Source of the DNA: CAZSAT01 sp964604675
GTDB taxonomy: Bacteria; Myxococcota_A; UBA796; CAJQPC01
Length of the DNA stretch: 64,000 nt
Direction of reading: 5' to 3'
Assembly: GCA_964604675.1 (NCBI GenBank)
Contig: CAZSAT010000027.1
Span: 1 to 64,000, forward strand
Below the pieces are notes generated by a model. The model had not been told where the DNA came from. It saw only the letters and a program-made list of their open reading frames with translations, and did not search any database. This document shows positions 1 through 7,721 of this stretch, piece by piece. Every line of letters begins with the position of its first letter. Position 1 is the first letter of the stretch. Made by a program: the position numbers and the translations under genes.

Positions 1-2
1 AG

Positions 3-278
3 CCCCCCAAGCCCCGCGGCTTCTCCCAGCGCGTCCGCCACCGCGACGCCTACACGTGCCGGAACCCGGAGTGCCGTCGGCAGGCCCTCGCCGTCGAGGC
101 CCACCACGTGCACTACCGCTCGAAGGGCGGCGCCGACGATCCAGAAGCCAACGGCCTCGCCCTCTGCCGAAGCTGCCACCTCCGCCTGGTGCACAGCGGA
201 CACGTCACCGTCAAGCGCGTCGGCACGGCCCACGTGTGGGCCTATCCAGACCGCCAGGTGGTCGTGTTCAACCGGTAG
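3..278 (+). CDS. HNH endonuclease domain protein, 5' truncated by window edge
   Basis: This is the C-terminal part of an HNH nuclease, read in the frame that starts at base 3; the true start lies outside the window. The 91 visible codons show the family zinc-knuckle pattern: a first Cys pair (CRNPEC), the catalytic HH in AHHVHYRSKGG, the conserved Asn in EANGLAL, and a second pair in LCRSCHLRLVH, which carries the last histidine. HNH domains of this kind cut DNA and occur in restriction enzymes, homing elements, phage terminases and toxins; which of these applies cannot be told from the fragment. It lies beside an accessory-looking region. The nuclease fold is clear, the biological role is unknown. 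Confidence 0.85.
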   Translation, partial: PPKPRGFSQRVRHRDAYTCRNPECRRQALAVEAHHVHYRSKGGADDPEANGLALCRSCHLRLVHSGHVTVKRVGTAHVWAYPDRQVVVFNR

Positions 279-304
279 CCCGAGCACCGTTGCCGCGACG
301 GCCC

Positions 305-670
305 CTACAGCTCGGCCTCGACGACCAGCGGCCGGAGCCCACGCCAGAGCCGGTACATCGCGACCAGGTACGCGGCTGGAGTCGCTGGGTCGGGCACCAC
401 ATCCTGGAGCGGGACCGGCAGGGGGCCGACCGCGCCGAACCGAACCAGCCCGACCAGCGAGGCATCGCGGAGGTCGACGCCGACGAGGCGACCCCGTTCA
501 CCGCCCACGGTAGCGGGGCAGGGCAGCGCCCCCGATCCGTCGATGACGCAGTGGATCGCGGTGGCCTGCTCGTACTCGTCGTAGGCGTCCACACACGCGT
601 CATCGAGCAGCGCGTCGACGAGGTCTGCGGTCGGTGGCCAGTCGCCTGGGAGGAGGTCGTCGATGTCCAT
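305..670 (-). CDS. small acidic protein, calcium-binding-like family
   Basis: A 121-residue soluble protein without signal peptide or membrane segment. I chose the ATG at 670 (MDIDDLLPGDW) over an upstream in-frame ATG because a GGAGG sits nine bases before it. The order of features (DAYDEYEQ, then LPCPATVGG, then VPLQDV, then a C-terminal AAYLVAMYRLWRGL) resembles short bacterial proteins annotated as calcium-binding, in which a DAY-E-EQ helix is followed by a small beta domain. That assignment is from remembered family appearance, not from a search. It sits between the HNH fragment and the amber-interrupted ORF, with no obvious operon partner on its strand. Confidence 0.6.
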   Translation of the reverse strand: MDIDDLLPGDWPPTADLVDALLDDACVDAYDEYEQATAIHCVIDGSGALPCPATVGGERGRLVGVDLRDASLVGLVRFGAVGPLPVPLQDVVPDPATPAAYLVAMYRLWRGLRPLVVEAEL

Positions 671-736
671 GCTCGAGCGCCTCCGTCGTTCCCAGGACCG
701 TGATAACAGCGCGTCGACCGACGATCTGGGTGATTC

Positions 737-1000
737 ATGAAAGTCGAGCTCGACAAGGCGCAGGACAAGGCCCTCAACGCCCTTCGTGGGCTGCCTCAGG
801 GCGCGCACATGCTCGTGATGTGCTCCCGCATCACCGCGTCCGGCTGCATCCTCGAGGGACCCTAGGAGGACTTCGACGAGCTCGTCGCGTTCATCGGCGA
901 GGAGCTGGCGGACGGCATGCTCAGCGCCAGGGCCGCCCGCACGCTCGCGTCGCTGTGCGTGACGATCGACCCGGACTGCGCGGAGTGGCTCGGCATGTGA
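737..1000 (+). pseudogene. small ORF interrupted by an in-frame amber codon
   Basis: From ATG 737 the frame reads MKVELDKAQDKALNALRGLP and so on for 42 codons, meets TAG at 863-865, and continues in the same frame for 44 more codons to TGA at 998-1000 (EDFDELVAFIGEELADGMLS). The downstream half keeps the acidic, amphipathic character of a coding region and is not preceded by a good start of its own. If the TAG is read as one residue the product is an 87-residue soluble protein of unknown function. A single substitution from GAG, AAG or CAG would explain the stop. TAG is used as an ordinary stop elsewhere in the window, for example at 276, so a recoded amber is unlikely. Confidence 0.5.
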
Positions 1001-1095
1001 GGCACGGGAGTGGGGCCGCGGCGGTGGACCGACACCGGCCTCGCAGGCTGCACCTCGTCGCCGGCCACGTCCAACGGCTCAGCCAGGGATCGTCG

Positions 1096-1341
1096 TCAGC
1101 TCGCGCACCGACCACAGATCCGCGCCGGCTCCGTGTTCGTCGTCTTCTTGCAGAAGTCGCACCAGGCGTCGCCCTCCCGCCCCTTGGCGCAGTCGCTGCA
1201 GATGAAGGCCATCTCGGTGTTCGTGCTCTTCTTGCAGAAGTCGCACCAACGGTCCCGGTTGCTGCCCACCGCGCACCGGTTGCAGATCTGCGCCATGGCC
1301 ACGCGGGACTTGCGTCGGCCGCAGAAGTGACAGTCGTTCAT
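1096..1341 (-). CDS. tandem zinc-ribbon protein (three CxxC-CxxC modules)
   Basis: An 81-residue protein made almost entirely of three repeated modules, each with two CxxC knuckles: CHFC...CNRC, CDFC...CSDC and CDFC...CGRC. Modules two and three are near copies (CDFCKKSTNTEMAFICSDC and CDFCKKTTNTEPARICGRC), pointing to internal duplication. Such ribbons bind zinc and commonly mediate protein, RNA or DNA contacts. The start codon overlaps the stop of the upstream KAP NTPase gene as ATGA, so translation is probably coupled and the product made in proportion to the NTPase. No signal peptide. No specific function can be assigned; a partner or adaptor for the NTPase is the simplest inference. Confidence 0.75.
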   Translation of the reverse strand: MNDCHFCGRRKSRVAMAQICNRCAVGSNRDRWCDFCKKSTNTEMAFICSDCAKGREGDAWCDFCKKTTNTEPARICGRCAS

Positions 1342-3476
1342 GCGAGGGTCTCCGGTGGTGCAGTGGGTATGGGCGAAGGATTGAGCGCGGCGACCTGGGG
1401 CGCGGGCTGTTGCCGCGCGAGCCGCTCCACGTCTTCGAAGAAGCCGCCGAAGGCTGCGCGGAGGGCGTGGTTTCGACTGGCTGTGTGACCCGGCGCGAAG
1501 TCGGCGAGCTGGATCGCCAGCTTTCCGCGCCGGATCCGACGCGGCTCCACGCCTGCCTCGATCAGACGATCCACGAGCACGTTGCCCGCCGTGGCGAGCT
1601 CCGGCAGGGCCAGACGCTCCCCCATGCCGGGCGTCGCGTTCACCCTCACCTCGAGGGCGTCGCCCTTGGCGTGGAAGCTCATCAGCTTGCCCGACTGCCC
1701 GTAGGCCGTCTGGATCCAGAACCGCACCGACCGATGGTCCGCCTTGCCCGAGACGAGGTTGAGCTCCTGTTGTGTCGACAACAGGTGGGAGGCGAGCGCC
1801 ATGAAGCCGTCGCCCGCGTCCGCGTCGACCTCCATCCAGTCACGCCGCAGGCGAGCGATGCCCGTGAGCTCGATGTTCGCCACGCCCATGTTGCCCAGGC
1901 GTGTCGACCACCGCGCGATGGTGGCCAGCTCGTCGTCGGTGAGCACGTTGTCGCCCTGGGAGCTGTTGTCGAGCAAGCGGAACCAGCTCCGAGCGAACTT
2001 CGACAGCGCGTCGGGCAGGTCGAGCTCGTGGTCCACGTGGTTGTGTCCGGGGAAGACCTCTCGCAGCTGCTGGGCGAACCACTCGTCGTGCAGCTTGGTG
2101 TCCACCTCGTCCTGGTCGAGATCGGAAGCCGCGGTGGGCCAGATGTCGGTGATGGTCCGCAGCCGCCGCTCGAAGTCGGTGAAGTCCGCGTCGCCGAGGC
2201 TGCTGCTGGGGCGTGTCCGGTTCGTCGCCCCGGCCAACAGCGTCGCCGCCACCCGCGGCCACCTCTGCTGCAGCGCCACGATCGGGAAGAGCGCGGTGCA
2301 CCACCGAAGGGTCGCCACGTCCGTCGCCGTGGTGCCGATGCGCCAGTGGGCCAGGGCCCCCACCTTGTCTTCGCCGGCTTGGAAGGACGCGTCCACGCAC
2401 GAGGTGAGCTCGACCAGGTTGAGGAAGCGCTTGAACGACCGCGGGTTCGTGCCCACCACGGCCTGAACCACCTCGCGGAGCTGCTGGAACCACCCGTCGG
2501 CGCGCAGCGTGGTGTGCCCCTTGGTGGTGCCCGTCTCGAGGAACGCCGGGATCACCGAGGCCGCCCACGCCTCCCTCTCCTTGGAGGACTTCGCGTCGAC
2601 CTCGTTGCCCAGCCACAACCAGCGCCCCACGTACTCGCGGAGCAGCAGGTCGATCTTGTAGGCCCCGACGGGCATGAGGAACTGCACCTGGAAGAGCTTG
2701 TGGAAGAAGGCGTCGACCTTCTCCTTCCGGCGCTCCTCCGGCATGTCGGCCCCCAGCTGCATCACCTGCCCGACGCCCTCCCGGACGACCTCGTAGTCGC
2801 ACGCCACCACGAACACGCAGTCCTTGACGTCCATGAAGTTCTTGAGCACCTCGAGCAGACGCACCGCGAGCGCCGGTGGCACCCGGTCGAGATCGTCGAT
2901 GAACACCACGAGCCGGCGCGCGTCGCCCGTCTTGGTGTCCAACGCCTTGGTCACGAGCTCCTGGAAGCACGCGCGCATGTCGCTCCTGCCCCGGCCTCCG
3001 GATGGCGAGACCAGCGCGCCGGCGGCCGCGCTCGCCGCCTCACCGGCGCGGTCGCTCCGGGTGGCCATCGACGTGGCCATGCCGGCGAGGGCGGGAATGG
3101 CTGCCTGGAAGGCGGCGCCCATCTTGTCGCGAAACTTGTAGATCGCGGGGTCGCCCTCCAACGCGCCGAGCAGCTTGTCGGTCAGATCCCGCAACAGGAG
3201 CATGCCCAGCGTGTCCGACACACCGACCGCTCCGTACTGCCAGGTCTCGAACCAGAAGGTGATCACCGACCCCGCGTCGAGCTTCGAGCGCACCAGCTTC
3301 ATCAAGCTCGTCTTGCCGGAACCCCACTCCCCCTGCAGCCCCACGGTCATCGGGGTCTGGCAGTCCCGCACGAACTTGTGGAGTCCGTCGGCGTAGGGCT
3401 CGATGCCCAGCTGATCACGAAGCGCGTCGTCCGCGTCCGGGTCGAGCGGGACGTCCTTCCTGCCGATGAACCACAT
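1338..3476 (-). CDS. KAP family P-loop NTPase
   Basis: A 712-residue STAND/KAP-type NTPase. Walker A is GEWGSGKTS at residues 49-57, and Walker B is VFIDDLDRVP at about 191-200, followed by the long helical KAP core. A weakly hydrophobic segment (about 120-138, AFQAAIPALAGMATSMA) lies between the two Walker motifs, where KAP proteins often carry membrane insertions. The ATG at 3476 (MWFIGRKDVPLDPDAD) begins just after the stop of the upstream gene; the open frame further upstream only overlaps that gene. KAP NTPases are named after Kidins220/ARMS and PifA; PifA causes exclusion of phage T7. Position in a membrane-protein, NTPase, zinc-ribbon operon suggests a membrane-linked signalling or defence role, which is inference. 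Confidence 0.85.
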   Translation of the reverse strand: MWFIGRKDVPLDPDADDALRDQLGIEPYADGLHKFVRDCQTPMTVGLQGEWGSGKTSLMKLVRSKLDAGSVITFWFETWQYGAVGVSDTLGMLLLRDLTDKLLGALEGDPAIYKFRDKMGAAFQAAIPALAGMATSMATRSDRAGEAASAAAGALVSPSGGRGRSDMRACFQELVTKALDTKTGDARRLVVFIDDLDRVPPALAVRLLEVLKNFMDVKDCVFVVACDYEVVREGVGQVMQLGADMPEERRKEKVDAFFHKLFQVQFLMPVGAYKIDLLLREYVGRWLWLGNEVDAKSSKEREAWAASVIPAFLETGTTKGHTTLRADGWFQQLREVVQAVVGTNPRSFKRFLNLVELTSCVDASFQAGEDKVGALAHWRIGTTATDVATLRWCTALFPIVALQQRWPRVAATLLAGATNRTRPSSSLGDADFTDFERRLRTITDIWPTAASDLDQDEVDTKLHDEWFAQQLREVFPGHNHVDHELDLPDALSKFARSWFRLLDNSSQGDNVLTDDELATIARWSTRLGNMGVANIELTGIARLRRDWMEVDADAGDGFMALASHLLSTQQELNLVSGKADHRSVRFWIQTAYGQSGKLMSFHAKGDALEVRVNATPGMGERLALPELATAGNVLVDRLIEAGVEPRRIRRGKLAIQLADFAPGHTASRNHALRAAFGGFFEDVERLARQQPAPQVAALNPSPIPTAPPETLA

Positions 3477-3499
3477 GCCTATCTCCAGGGTCCGCGACC

Positions 3500-4831
3500 C
3501 TACCAGCCGCGCCCGCCCACCTGCCCGGCGCCGGCCGGGTCTGCAGCCTTCCGCATCGCCCGCCGAGCCTCGATGCGCTCCTGCAGGGCCTCCCGCACGA
3601 GCTCGGAGACGTGCACCGGCTGGATGCCTTCGAGCACCTGGCTGTCGTCGATGCCTTTCGGCCAGCGAAACAGCCGTGTGAAGAGGCGCACGTCCGAGTG
3701 CCTTCCATGCGCTCTCACCCGTTCGGCCAGCCGCAGGGACGCCTGCAGGTTCGCCTCGTCGTCGTCGGTGCAGAGCACGAACAGCACCTCCAGGCCACGC
3801 CTCCCAAGGTCCTCCAGCAGCTCCTCCGCGCCCGTTCCCCGCAGGTCGCAGCACGCGAAGGATGGGGGCACGGGCTCGCCGGAGGGCGGCATGTAGTCCG
3901 TGTACCAGGTCGGCCCCGTCGTCTTGGGCAGGTCACGGACGTCGAGCGCGACCAGCTTGGGGGCAGCATCGTCTGTCCAGTCGTGCGCGAGCAGCGCCCG
4001 CAGGACCGCTCCGCCGAACTTCCCCAGCCCGGCCACCACGACCGCGTTTCCGGGACCCAGCGCAGCGAGCTCCCGGTCCACGAGCAGGCCGGCCGCGAAG
4101 TCGTAGCTCGAGAAGGGCTCCATGCGCCGCGTGCGCTGGTCGTGAAGCCGCGCGACCAGCCCCTCCCGAAGCCGCGGCTCCGCCACCTGCGTCCAGACCA
4201 CGAAGTCCGTCGAGAGTCCTGGAAGCTCGTCGGCGATGAGCGCCGCGCTGATGTTGACCAGGTCGTCGCTCACGACCAGGTACATCTCCTTGGCCATGCC
4301 CACGTTGGCTCGCACGAGGGTGCGGACGTCGCGCGCGTCACCGATGATGACCGGCACCCCCGCCCCGCGGAGCTGCTCGACGCCTGGATCCGCGGCGTTC
4401 TGGTCCACCGCGACCACCGCCTGCTTCGGGAATTCCTGCTTCAGCCAGTGGCACAGCCAGCGTCCGGTCTGGCCCACGCCCACCACCACCACGTGGTCGC
4501 GGCACGCCGGCCCGACGCGATCCATGGTGGGCCCCAGGCTGTCCGCCACACGCAACACGGTCTTCCAGAGCCCATCGACCACCGCCGCGGCGATGCTCAG
4601 GGGCGCCGCGCAACGGACCGCCCAGAGCGCCGCCGCCGTCCGGCCGTCCCCGAGCTGGGTGTCCGACGCGCAGAAGAACACCGCGATCGACTCGTACAGC
4701 ACGCGCCCTGGCTCGAGATCGAGCGAGCCGTGCAAGACCAGCGCGGCCGCGAACACCAAGGCCACCAGGATCAGCTCCGAATACCACCGCAGGGCCCGTC
4801 TTCCAGCGCTCGTCCCGTCGTCCTCTCCCAT
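3500..4831 (-). CDS. membrane protein with two TrkA-N/RCK-like Rossmann domains
   Basis: A 443-residue protein. The N-terminus has two hydrophobic segments (about 19-37 and 68-90), followed by a first NAD-binding Rossmann motif (VVVVGVGQTGRW, about 114-125) and a second one (AVVVAGLGKFGGAVL, about 263-277). This is the layout of TrkA/Kef/RCK regulatory subunits of K+ channels, but the membrane part is too short to form a usual 2TM pore with a selectivity filter, and no TVGYG-like motif is visible. It is the first gene of the trio with the KAP NTPase (23-bp gap). A -10-like TAGGCT lies on the minus strand at 4855-4850 with GGAGG before the ATG. Role: probably nucleotide- or ion-sensing at the membrane. 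Confidence 0.75.
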   Translation of the reverse strand: MGEDDGTSAGRRALRWYSELILVALVFAAALVLHGSLDLEPGRVLYESIAVFFCASDTQLGDGRTAAALWAVRCAAPLSIAAAVVDGLWKTVLRVADSLGPTMDRVGPACRDHVVVVGVGQTGRWLCHWLKQEFPKQAVVAVDQNAADPGVEQLRGAGVPVIIGDARDVRTLVRANVGMAKEMYLVVSDDLVNISAALIADELPGLSTDFVVWTQVAEPRLREGLVARLHDQRTRRMEPFSSYDFAAGLLVDRELAALGPGNAVVVAGLGKFGGAVLRALLAHDWTDDAAPKLVALDVRDLPKTTGPTWYTDYMPPSGEPVPPSFACCDLRGTGAEELLEDLGRRGLEVLFVLCTDDDEANLQASLRLAERVRAHGRHSDVRLFTRLFRWPKGIDDSQVLEGIQPVHVSELVREALQERIEARRAMRKAADPAGAGQVGGRGW

Positions 4832-4903
4832 GGGGGCCTCCGTGCCGCAAGCCTACGCCATGGGTCGCGGCGACCGACTCGGCCCGGTGGGCGCACCCTC
4901 CCC

Positions 4904-5584
4904 TCAGACCACCACGAGCCACCCCAACCCCACCACCACGCTCAGAGCGCCCGACGCACCGAGCACCGCCGGCACCCGCCCAGGTCCGCGAACGAGCGCC
5001 GCCGCCGCCGCCGCGAAGACGGTCATCGAGACGACCGCCGACCCCACGTAGGCCGCCAGGTAGATCGCGGCGTGCGACGGCGACAGGACCAGCGACGGCA
5101 GCACCCCGAAGAGGTGACCGGCGCCTGCTGCGCCATGGACCAGGCCGAAACCGAAGGCCGAGTGGCGGTGGGTCGCGTGCTGGCCGCTCGCCGCGTGCTG
5201 GGGCTCCTCCACCGTGCCATCGGCCACGTGGACGTGCGCGTGCACGTGGTCCGTGTCGGGGTGCGCGTGGCCGTGAGCGTGCACGGTGATGAGCCGGCTC
5301 CGACGGATCGCCCACACGCCGAGGAGCACGAGCAGCACCCCCACGAGCCGCTCCGACACCGCCGACACCGCCTCGATCGGCACGGATCCTGCGAGCAGCT
5401 GCCCCAAGGCGCCCAGCGCGACCACCCCGGCACCGTGCCCGAGCCCCCACCGGAACCCGACGCGCGCGGCCCGCTCTCGGTCCGCCACCGCCAACGGCAA
5501 CACCGCGGCGAGGTGGTCCGGTCCGCTGACCACGTGGACCGATCCGGCCGCCAGGCCCGCGGCGACCAGCGCGAGCGCGCTCAT
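4904..5584 (-). CDS. NicO/RcnA-like nickel-cobalt transporter family protein
   Basis: A 226-residue integral membrane protein with about six hydrophobic segments. The first helix carries HVVSGPDHLAAV, matching the H-x4-DH metal-selectivity motif of NiCoT/NicO transporters. A second His-bearing segment (GLGHGAG) follows. The central loop is very His-rich (VHAHGHAHPDTDHVHAHVHV), as in RcnA-type exporters, then HATHRHSAFGFGLVHG. The likely activity is movement of Ni or Co across the inner membrane; import versus export cannot be decided. The ATG at 5584 overlaps the TGA of the upstream lipoprotein gene (ATGA), so the two form an operon. An open frame further upstream belongs to that overlap and is not used. 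Confidence 0.75.
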   Translation of the reverse strand: MSALALVAAGLAAGSVHVVSGPDHLAAVLPLAVADRERAARVGFRWGLGHGAGVVALGALGQLLAGSVPIEAVSAVSERLVGVLLVLLGVWAIRRSRLITVHAHGHAHPDTDHVHAHVHVADGTVEEPQHAASGQHATHRHSAFGFGLVHGAAGAGHLFGVLPSLVLSPSHAAIYLAAYVGSAVVSMTVFAAAAAALVRGPGRVPAVLGASGALSVVVGLGWLVVV

Positions 5585-6162
5585 TGCGCCTCCGCCCGTT
5601 GCGTCCAGCTCATCTCGCAGGGGAAGTTCCACCCCGAGGCCGAAGCGATCGCCCCGCACGACTTCTTGTCCGTGGCGCACTCGCCGAGGTACGCCACGTC
5701 CAGGGTGAGCGAGGTCTCGCTGGCGAAGCTGCCCGACAGGCTGTGCGTCCAGACGAACAGGCCGCCGTCCTCGAGCGCCGGCTCGCAGGCAAAGGTTCCG
5801 TCCGCCTCGAGCGCGCAGGTGGTCGTCAGCTTGCTGTACCCGTCGACCGTGAGCTGGAAGCTCGTCTCCGATCCGTCGAGGGTGAGGCTGCCCGAGAGGC
5901 TGAGGGTGCCTGTGTAGATCACGGAGACGTCGTCCTGGAGCCCGCAGGTGTCCTCGTGAAGGGTCGCGCCGCCGAGGTTCCACGTGGCCGACGTGTCGTC
6001 CTCGCCGTCGGTGGGGGCGGTGTCACCGGCCGCCCCCGACTCGTCGGCCGTGTCGTCGGACGGACCGTCGGTCGGGTCGTAGGCGGTCTCGGCGACCGAG
6101 GTGTCGCTGCTCGCGGTGGGTCCCGAGCACCCGAAGAGCGCGAAGAGGCCGATCGTCGCCAT
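5581..6162 (-). CDS. putative lipoprotein, Thr/Asp-rich linker
   Basis: A 193-residue predicted lipoprotein. The start MATIGLFALFGC gives a lipobox with Cys at position 12 and an n-region without Lys or Arg. A low-complexity linker rich in Ser, Thr, Asp and Gly (about 15-58) leads to a beta-rich C-terminal domain with five Cys residues (in DTCGL, TTCAL, FACEP, GECAT and SCGAI-like positions) that could form disulfides in the periplasm. No known domain recognised. It is first in a two-gene operon with the Ni/Co-transporter-like gene, so a metal-related surface role is possible but not shown by the sequence. Confidence 0.7.
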   Translation of the reverse strand: MATIGLFALFGCSGPTASSDTSVAETAYDPTDGPSDDTADESGAAGDTAPTDGEDDTSATWNLGGATLHEDTCGLQDDVSVIYTGTLSLSGSLTLDGSETSFQLTVDGYSKLTTTCALEADGTFACEPALEDGGLFVWTHSLSGSFASETSLTLDVAYLGECATDKKSCGAIASASGWNFPCEMSWTQRAEAQ

Positions 6163-6270
6163 GGCTCACATCCCAGGCTGGGCAGCGCGATGATCGCTGC
6201 TGCTCCGTCCGCCGCCTGTAGCACAACCCGCCTCTCGCGGCCTCCGCGGGCATGGGCGCAAGACCTGCGT

Positions 6271-6276
6271 TAAGAT
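6271..6276 (+). promoter_or_regulatory. -10-like hexamer TAAGAT ahead of tetR operon
   Basis: TAAGAT lies directly before the 12-bp repeat array and 126 bases before the tetR start. It fits the TANNNT form of -10 element seen before many genes in this window. No convincing -35 hexamer is visible. If it is used, the whole repeat array would be transcribed as the 5' leader. Confidence 0.45.
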
Positions 6277-6384
6277 GAACCACCGGTCGAACCACCGGTC
6301 GAACCACCGGTCGAACCACCGGTCCAACCGCCGGTCGAACCACCGGTCGAACCACCGGTCGAACCACCGGTCGAACCACCGGTC
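6277..6384 (+). repeat. nine tandem 12-bp repeats (unit GAACCACCGGTC)
   Basis: Nine head-to-tail copies of a 12-bp unit fill 108 bases. Eight copies are identical; the fifth (6325-6336) reads CAACCGCCGGTC. Each unit contains the palindrome ACCGGT, so the array offers evenly spaced sites roughly one helical turn apart. It ends 18 bases before the tetR ATG. The frame in phase with tetR has a TAA at 6271-6273 and no start codon, so the array is not part of the TetR protein. It could be a regulator-binding array, an RNA leader element, or slippage-prone DNA. Confidence 0.9.
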
Positions 6385-6402
6385 TACCCTCCGAGGATCT
6401 CC

Positions 6403-7017
6403 ATGCCCCGCCGCCGCCCTCGCTGGGACCACCTCGAGCCGGCCAAGCAGCACGCCATCCTGGAGATCGCCGCCGAGGAGTTCGCGCAGCACGGCTTCGA
6501 AGGCGCCAGCTACAACCGGATCATCGCTCGGGCCCAGGTCTCCAAGGGCGCGATGTACTACTACTTCGACGGCAAGATCGATCTCTTCTGCGCCGTGGTG
6601 GAGGCGGCCATGGCCGAGTCGCTGAGCGGCTGGTCCATCCAACCCGGCCTGGACTTCTGGCCTTCGATCGAGGCCATGGCGGTGGGCTTCTACCGCCTGG
6701 CCGACGCCTCGCCCCGGGACGTGGCGCTCTACCGGCAGTTCGTGAAGCTGCCCGAACACCACCTCCAGCACGCCGCCATCCTCACGCTCTACGCCGAGCT
6801 GCACGAGGTCGTCGACACGGCCGTCGCCGCCGGCCAGGCCAGCGGTGAGGTGCGCACCGACCTCCCCCAGACCATGCTCCTCGCCGCCGTCTGGGGGCTG
6901 GGCGAAGCCCTCGACAAGTGGTTCCTCGACCACGTCCACCTCGACCTCGATCCCACGCACGCCGCCCGCCAGGTCGTCAGCTTGCTGCGGCGCCTCGCCG
7001 CCCCGGAGTCCGCATGA
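6403..7017 (+). CDS. TetR family regulator of an envelope export operon
   Basis: A 204-residue TetR-type repressor. The N-terminal helix-turn-helix domain spans about residues 10-60: ILEIAAEEFAQHGFEGASYNRII, then ARAQVSKGAMYYYFDGK, the family signature with the recognition helix ending in YYYF. The C-terminal ligand domain is all-helical. The ATG at 6403 has GAGGA six bases upstream. The stop overlaps the next gene start (ATGA), so it is the first gene of a six-gene operon for a LolA-like carrier, beta-barrel, two permeases and an ATPase, and probably represses that operon in response to a lipophilic ligand. The 12-bp array upstream is a candidate target. Confidence 0.85.
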   Translation: MPRRRPRWDHLEPAKQHAILEIAAEEFAQHGFEGASYNRIIARAQVSKGAMYYYFDGKIDLFCAVVEAAMAESLSGWSIQPGLDFWPSIEAMAVGFYRLADASPRDVALYRQFVKLPEHHLQHAAILTLYAELHEVVDTAVAAGQASGEVRTDLPQTMLLAAVWGLGEALDKWFLDHVHLDLDPTHAARQVVSLLRRLAAPESA

Positions 7018-7721
7018 TCCTGCTCTCTGCCCTCGCTCTCGCCGCCGAGGCCGATCTCGGCGTGCTGCTCGACAAGGTCGACGACGTCGCCCGCGGCGGC
7101 AGCTCGCACGCCCTCATCACCATGGCCGTGAAGACCGATCGCTACGAGCGCACCGTGCAGCTGGAGGTCTGGTCCGAAGGCAGCGACAAGAGCCTCGTCG
7201 TCATCCGCGAGCCCGCCAAGGAAGCCGGCGTCGCGACCCTCATGGTCGGCGACCAGCTCTGGAACTACATGCCCCGGGTCGACCGCACCGTGAAGCTGCC
7301 CGCCGCCATGATGTCGGACGGCTGGATGGGCAGCCACGTCACCAACGACGACCTCGTGAAGTCCAGCCGGATGGCGGACGACTACGACGCCGAGCTGAGG
7401 CATCAGCCCGACGCGACCCACAGCACCTGGATGCTGTCGCTCACCCCGAAGCCCGAGGCCCCCGTGGTCTGGGGCCGCCTCGAGGTGGAGCTCACCGCCG
7501 ACGAGCTCCCGCTGGCCATCGCCTACTACGACGAAGACGGCCGCCTCGAGCGCACCATGAGCTGGGAAGATCCCCGGGACTTCGACGGCCGGCGCGTGCC
7601 GGCGGTCCTGCTGGTGAAACCAGCCGACAGCACCGAGTACACCCGCATCACCTACGACAGCCTCGCCTTCGACATGGTCCACGACCCGAGCACCTTCACC
7701 CTGCAGGCCCTCCGCCGATGA
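7014..7721 (+). CDS. LolA-like outer-membrane lipoprotein-sorting protein
   Basis: A 235-residue periplasmic protein of the outer-membrane lipoprotein-sorting group (COG2834 type, LolA-like fold). A very short signal peptide (MILLSALALAAEA) precedes the mature protein. Family landmarks are visible: QLWNYMPRVDRTVKLP, then MGSHVTNDDLV, then GRLEVEL and a C-terminal DPSTFTL. These proteins have a hydrophobic groove that carries acyl chains across the periplasm. The start ATG overlaps the tetR stop. The next genes encode a beta-barrel and a Lol-like ABC transporter, so it probably accepts a lipid or lipoprotein from the permeases and passes it to the outer membrane. The cargo is unknown. Confidence 0.8.
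   Translation: MILLSALALAAEADLGVLLDKVDDVARGGSSHALITMAVKTDRYERTVQLEVWSEGSDKSLVVIREPAKEAGVATLMVGDQLWNYMPRVDRTVKLPAAMMSDGWMGSHVTNDDLVKSSRMADDYDAELRHQPDATHSTWMLSLTPKPEAPVVWGRLEVELTADELPLAIAYYDEDGRLERTMSWEDPRDFDGRRVPAVLLVKPADSTEYTRITYDSLAFDMVHDPSTFTLQALRR

Noticed and set aside
863..865. Pyrrolysine or other recoding of TAG
   Set aside because: TAG is used as a normal stop elsewhere (276-278, 28175-28177, 46230-46232).
6277..6384. CRISPR array
   Set aside because: Units are 12 bp, contiguous and without spacers; no cas genes.
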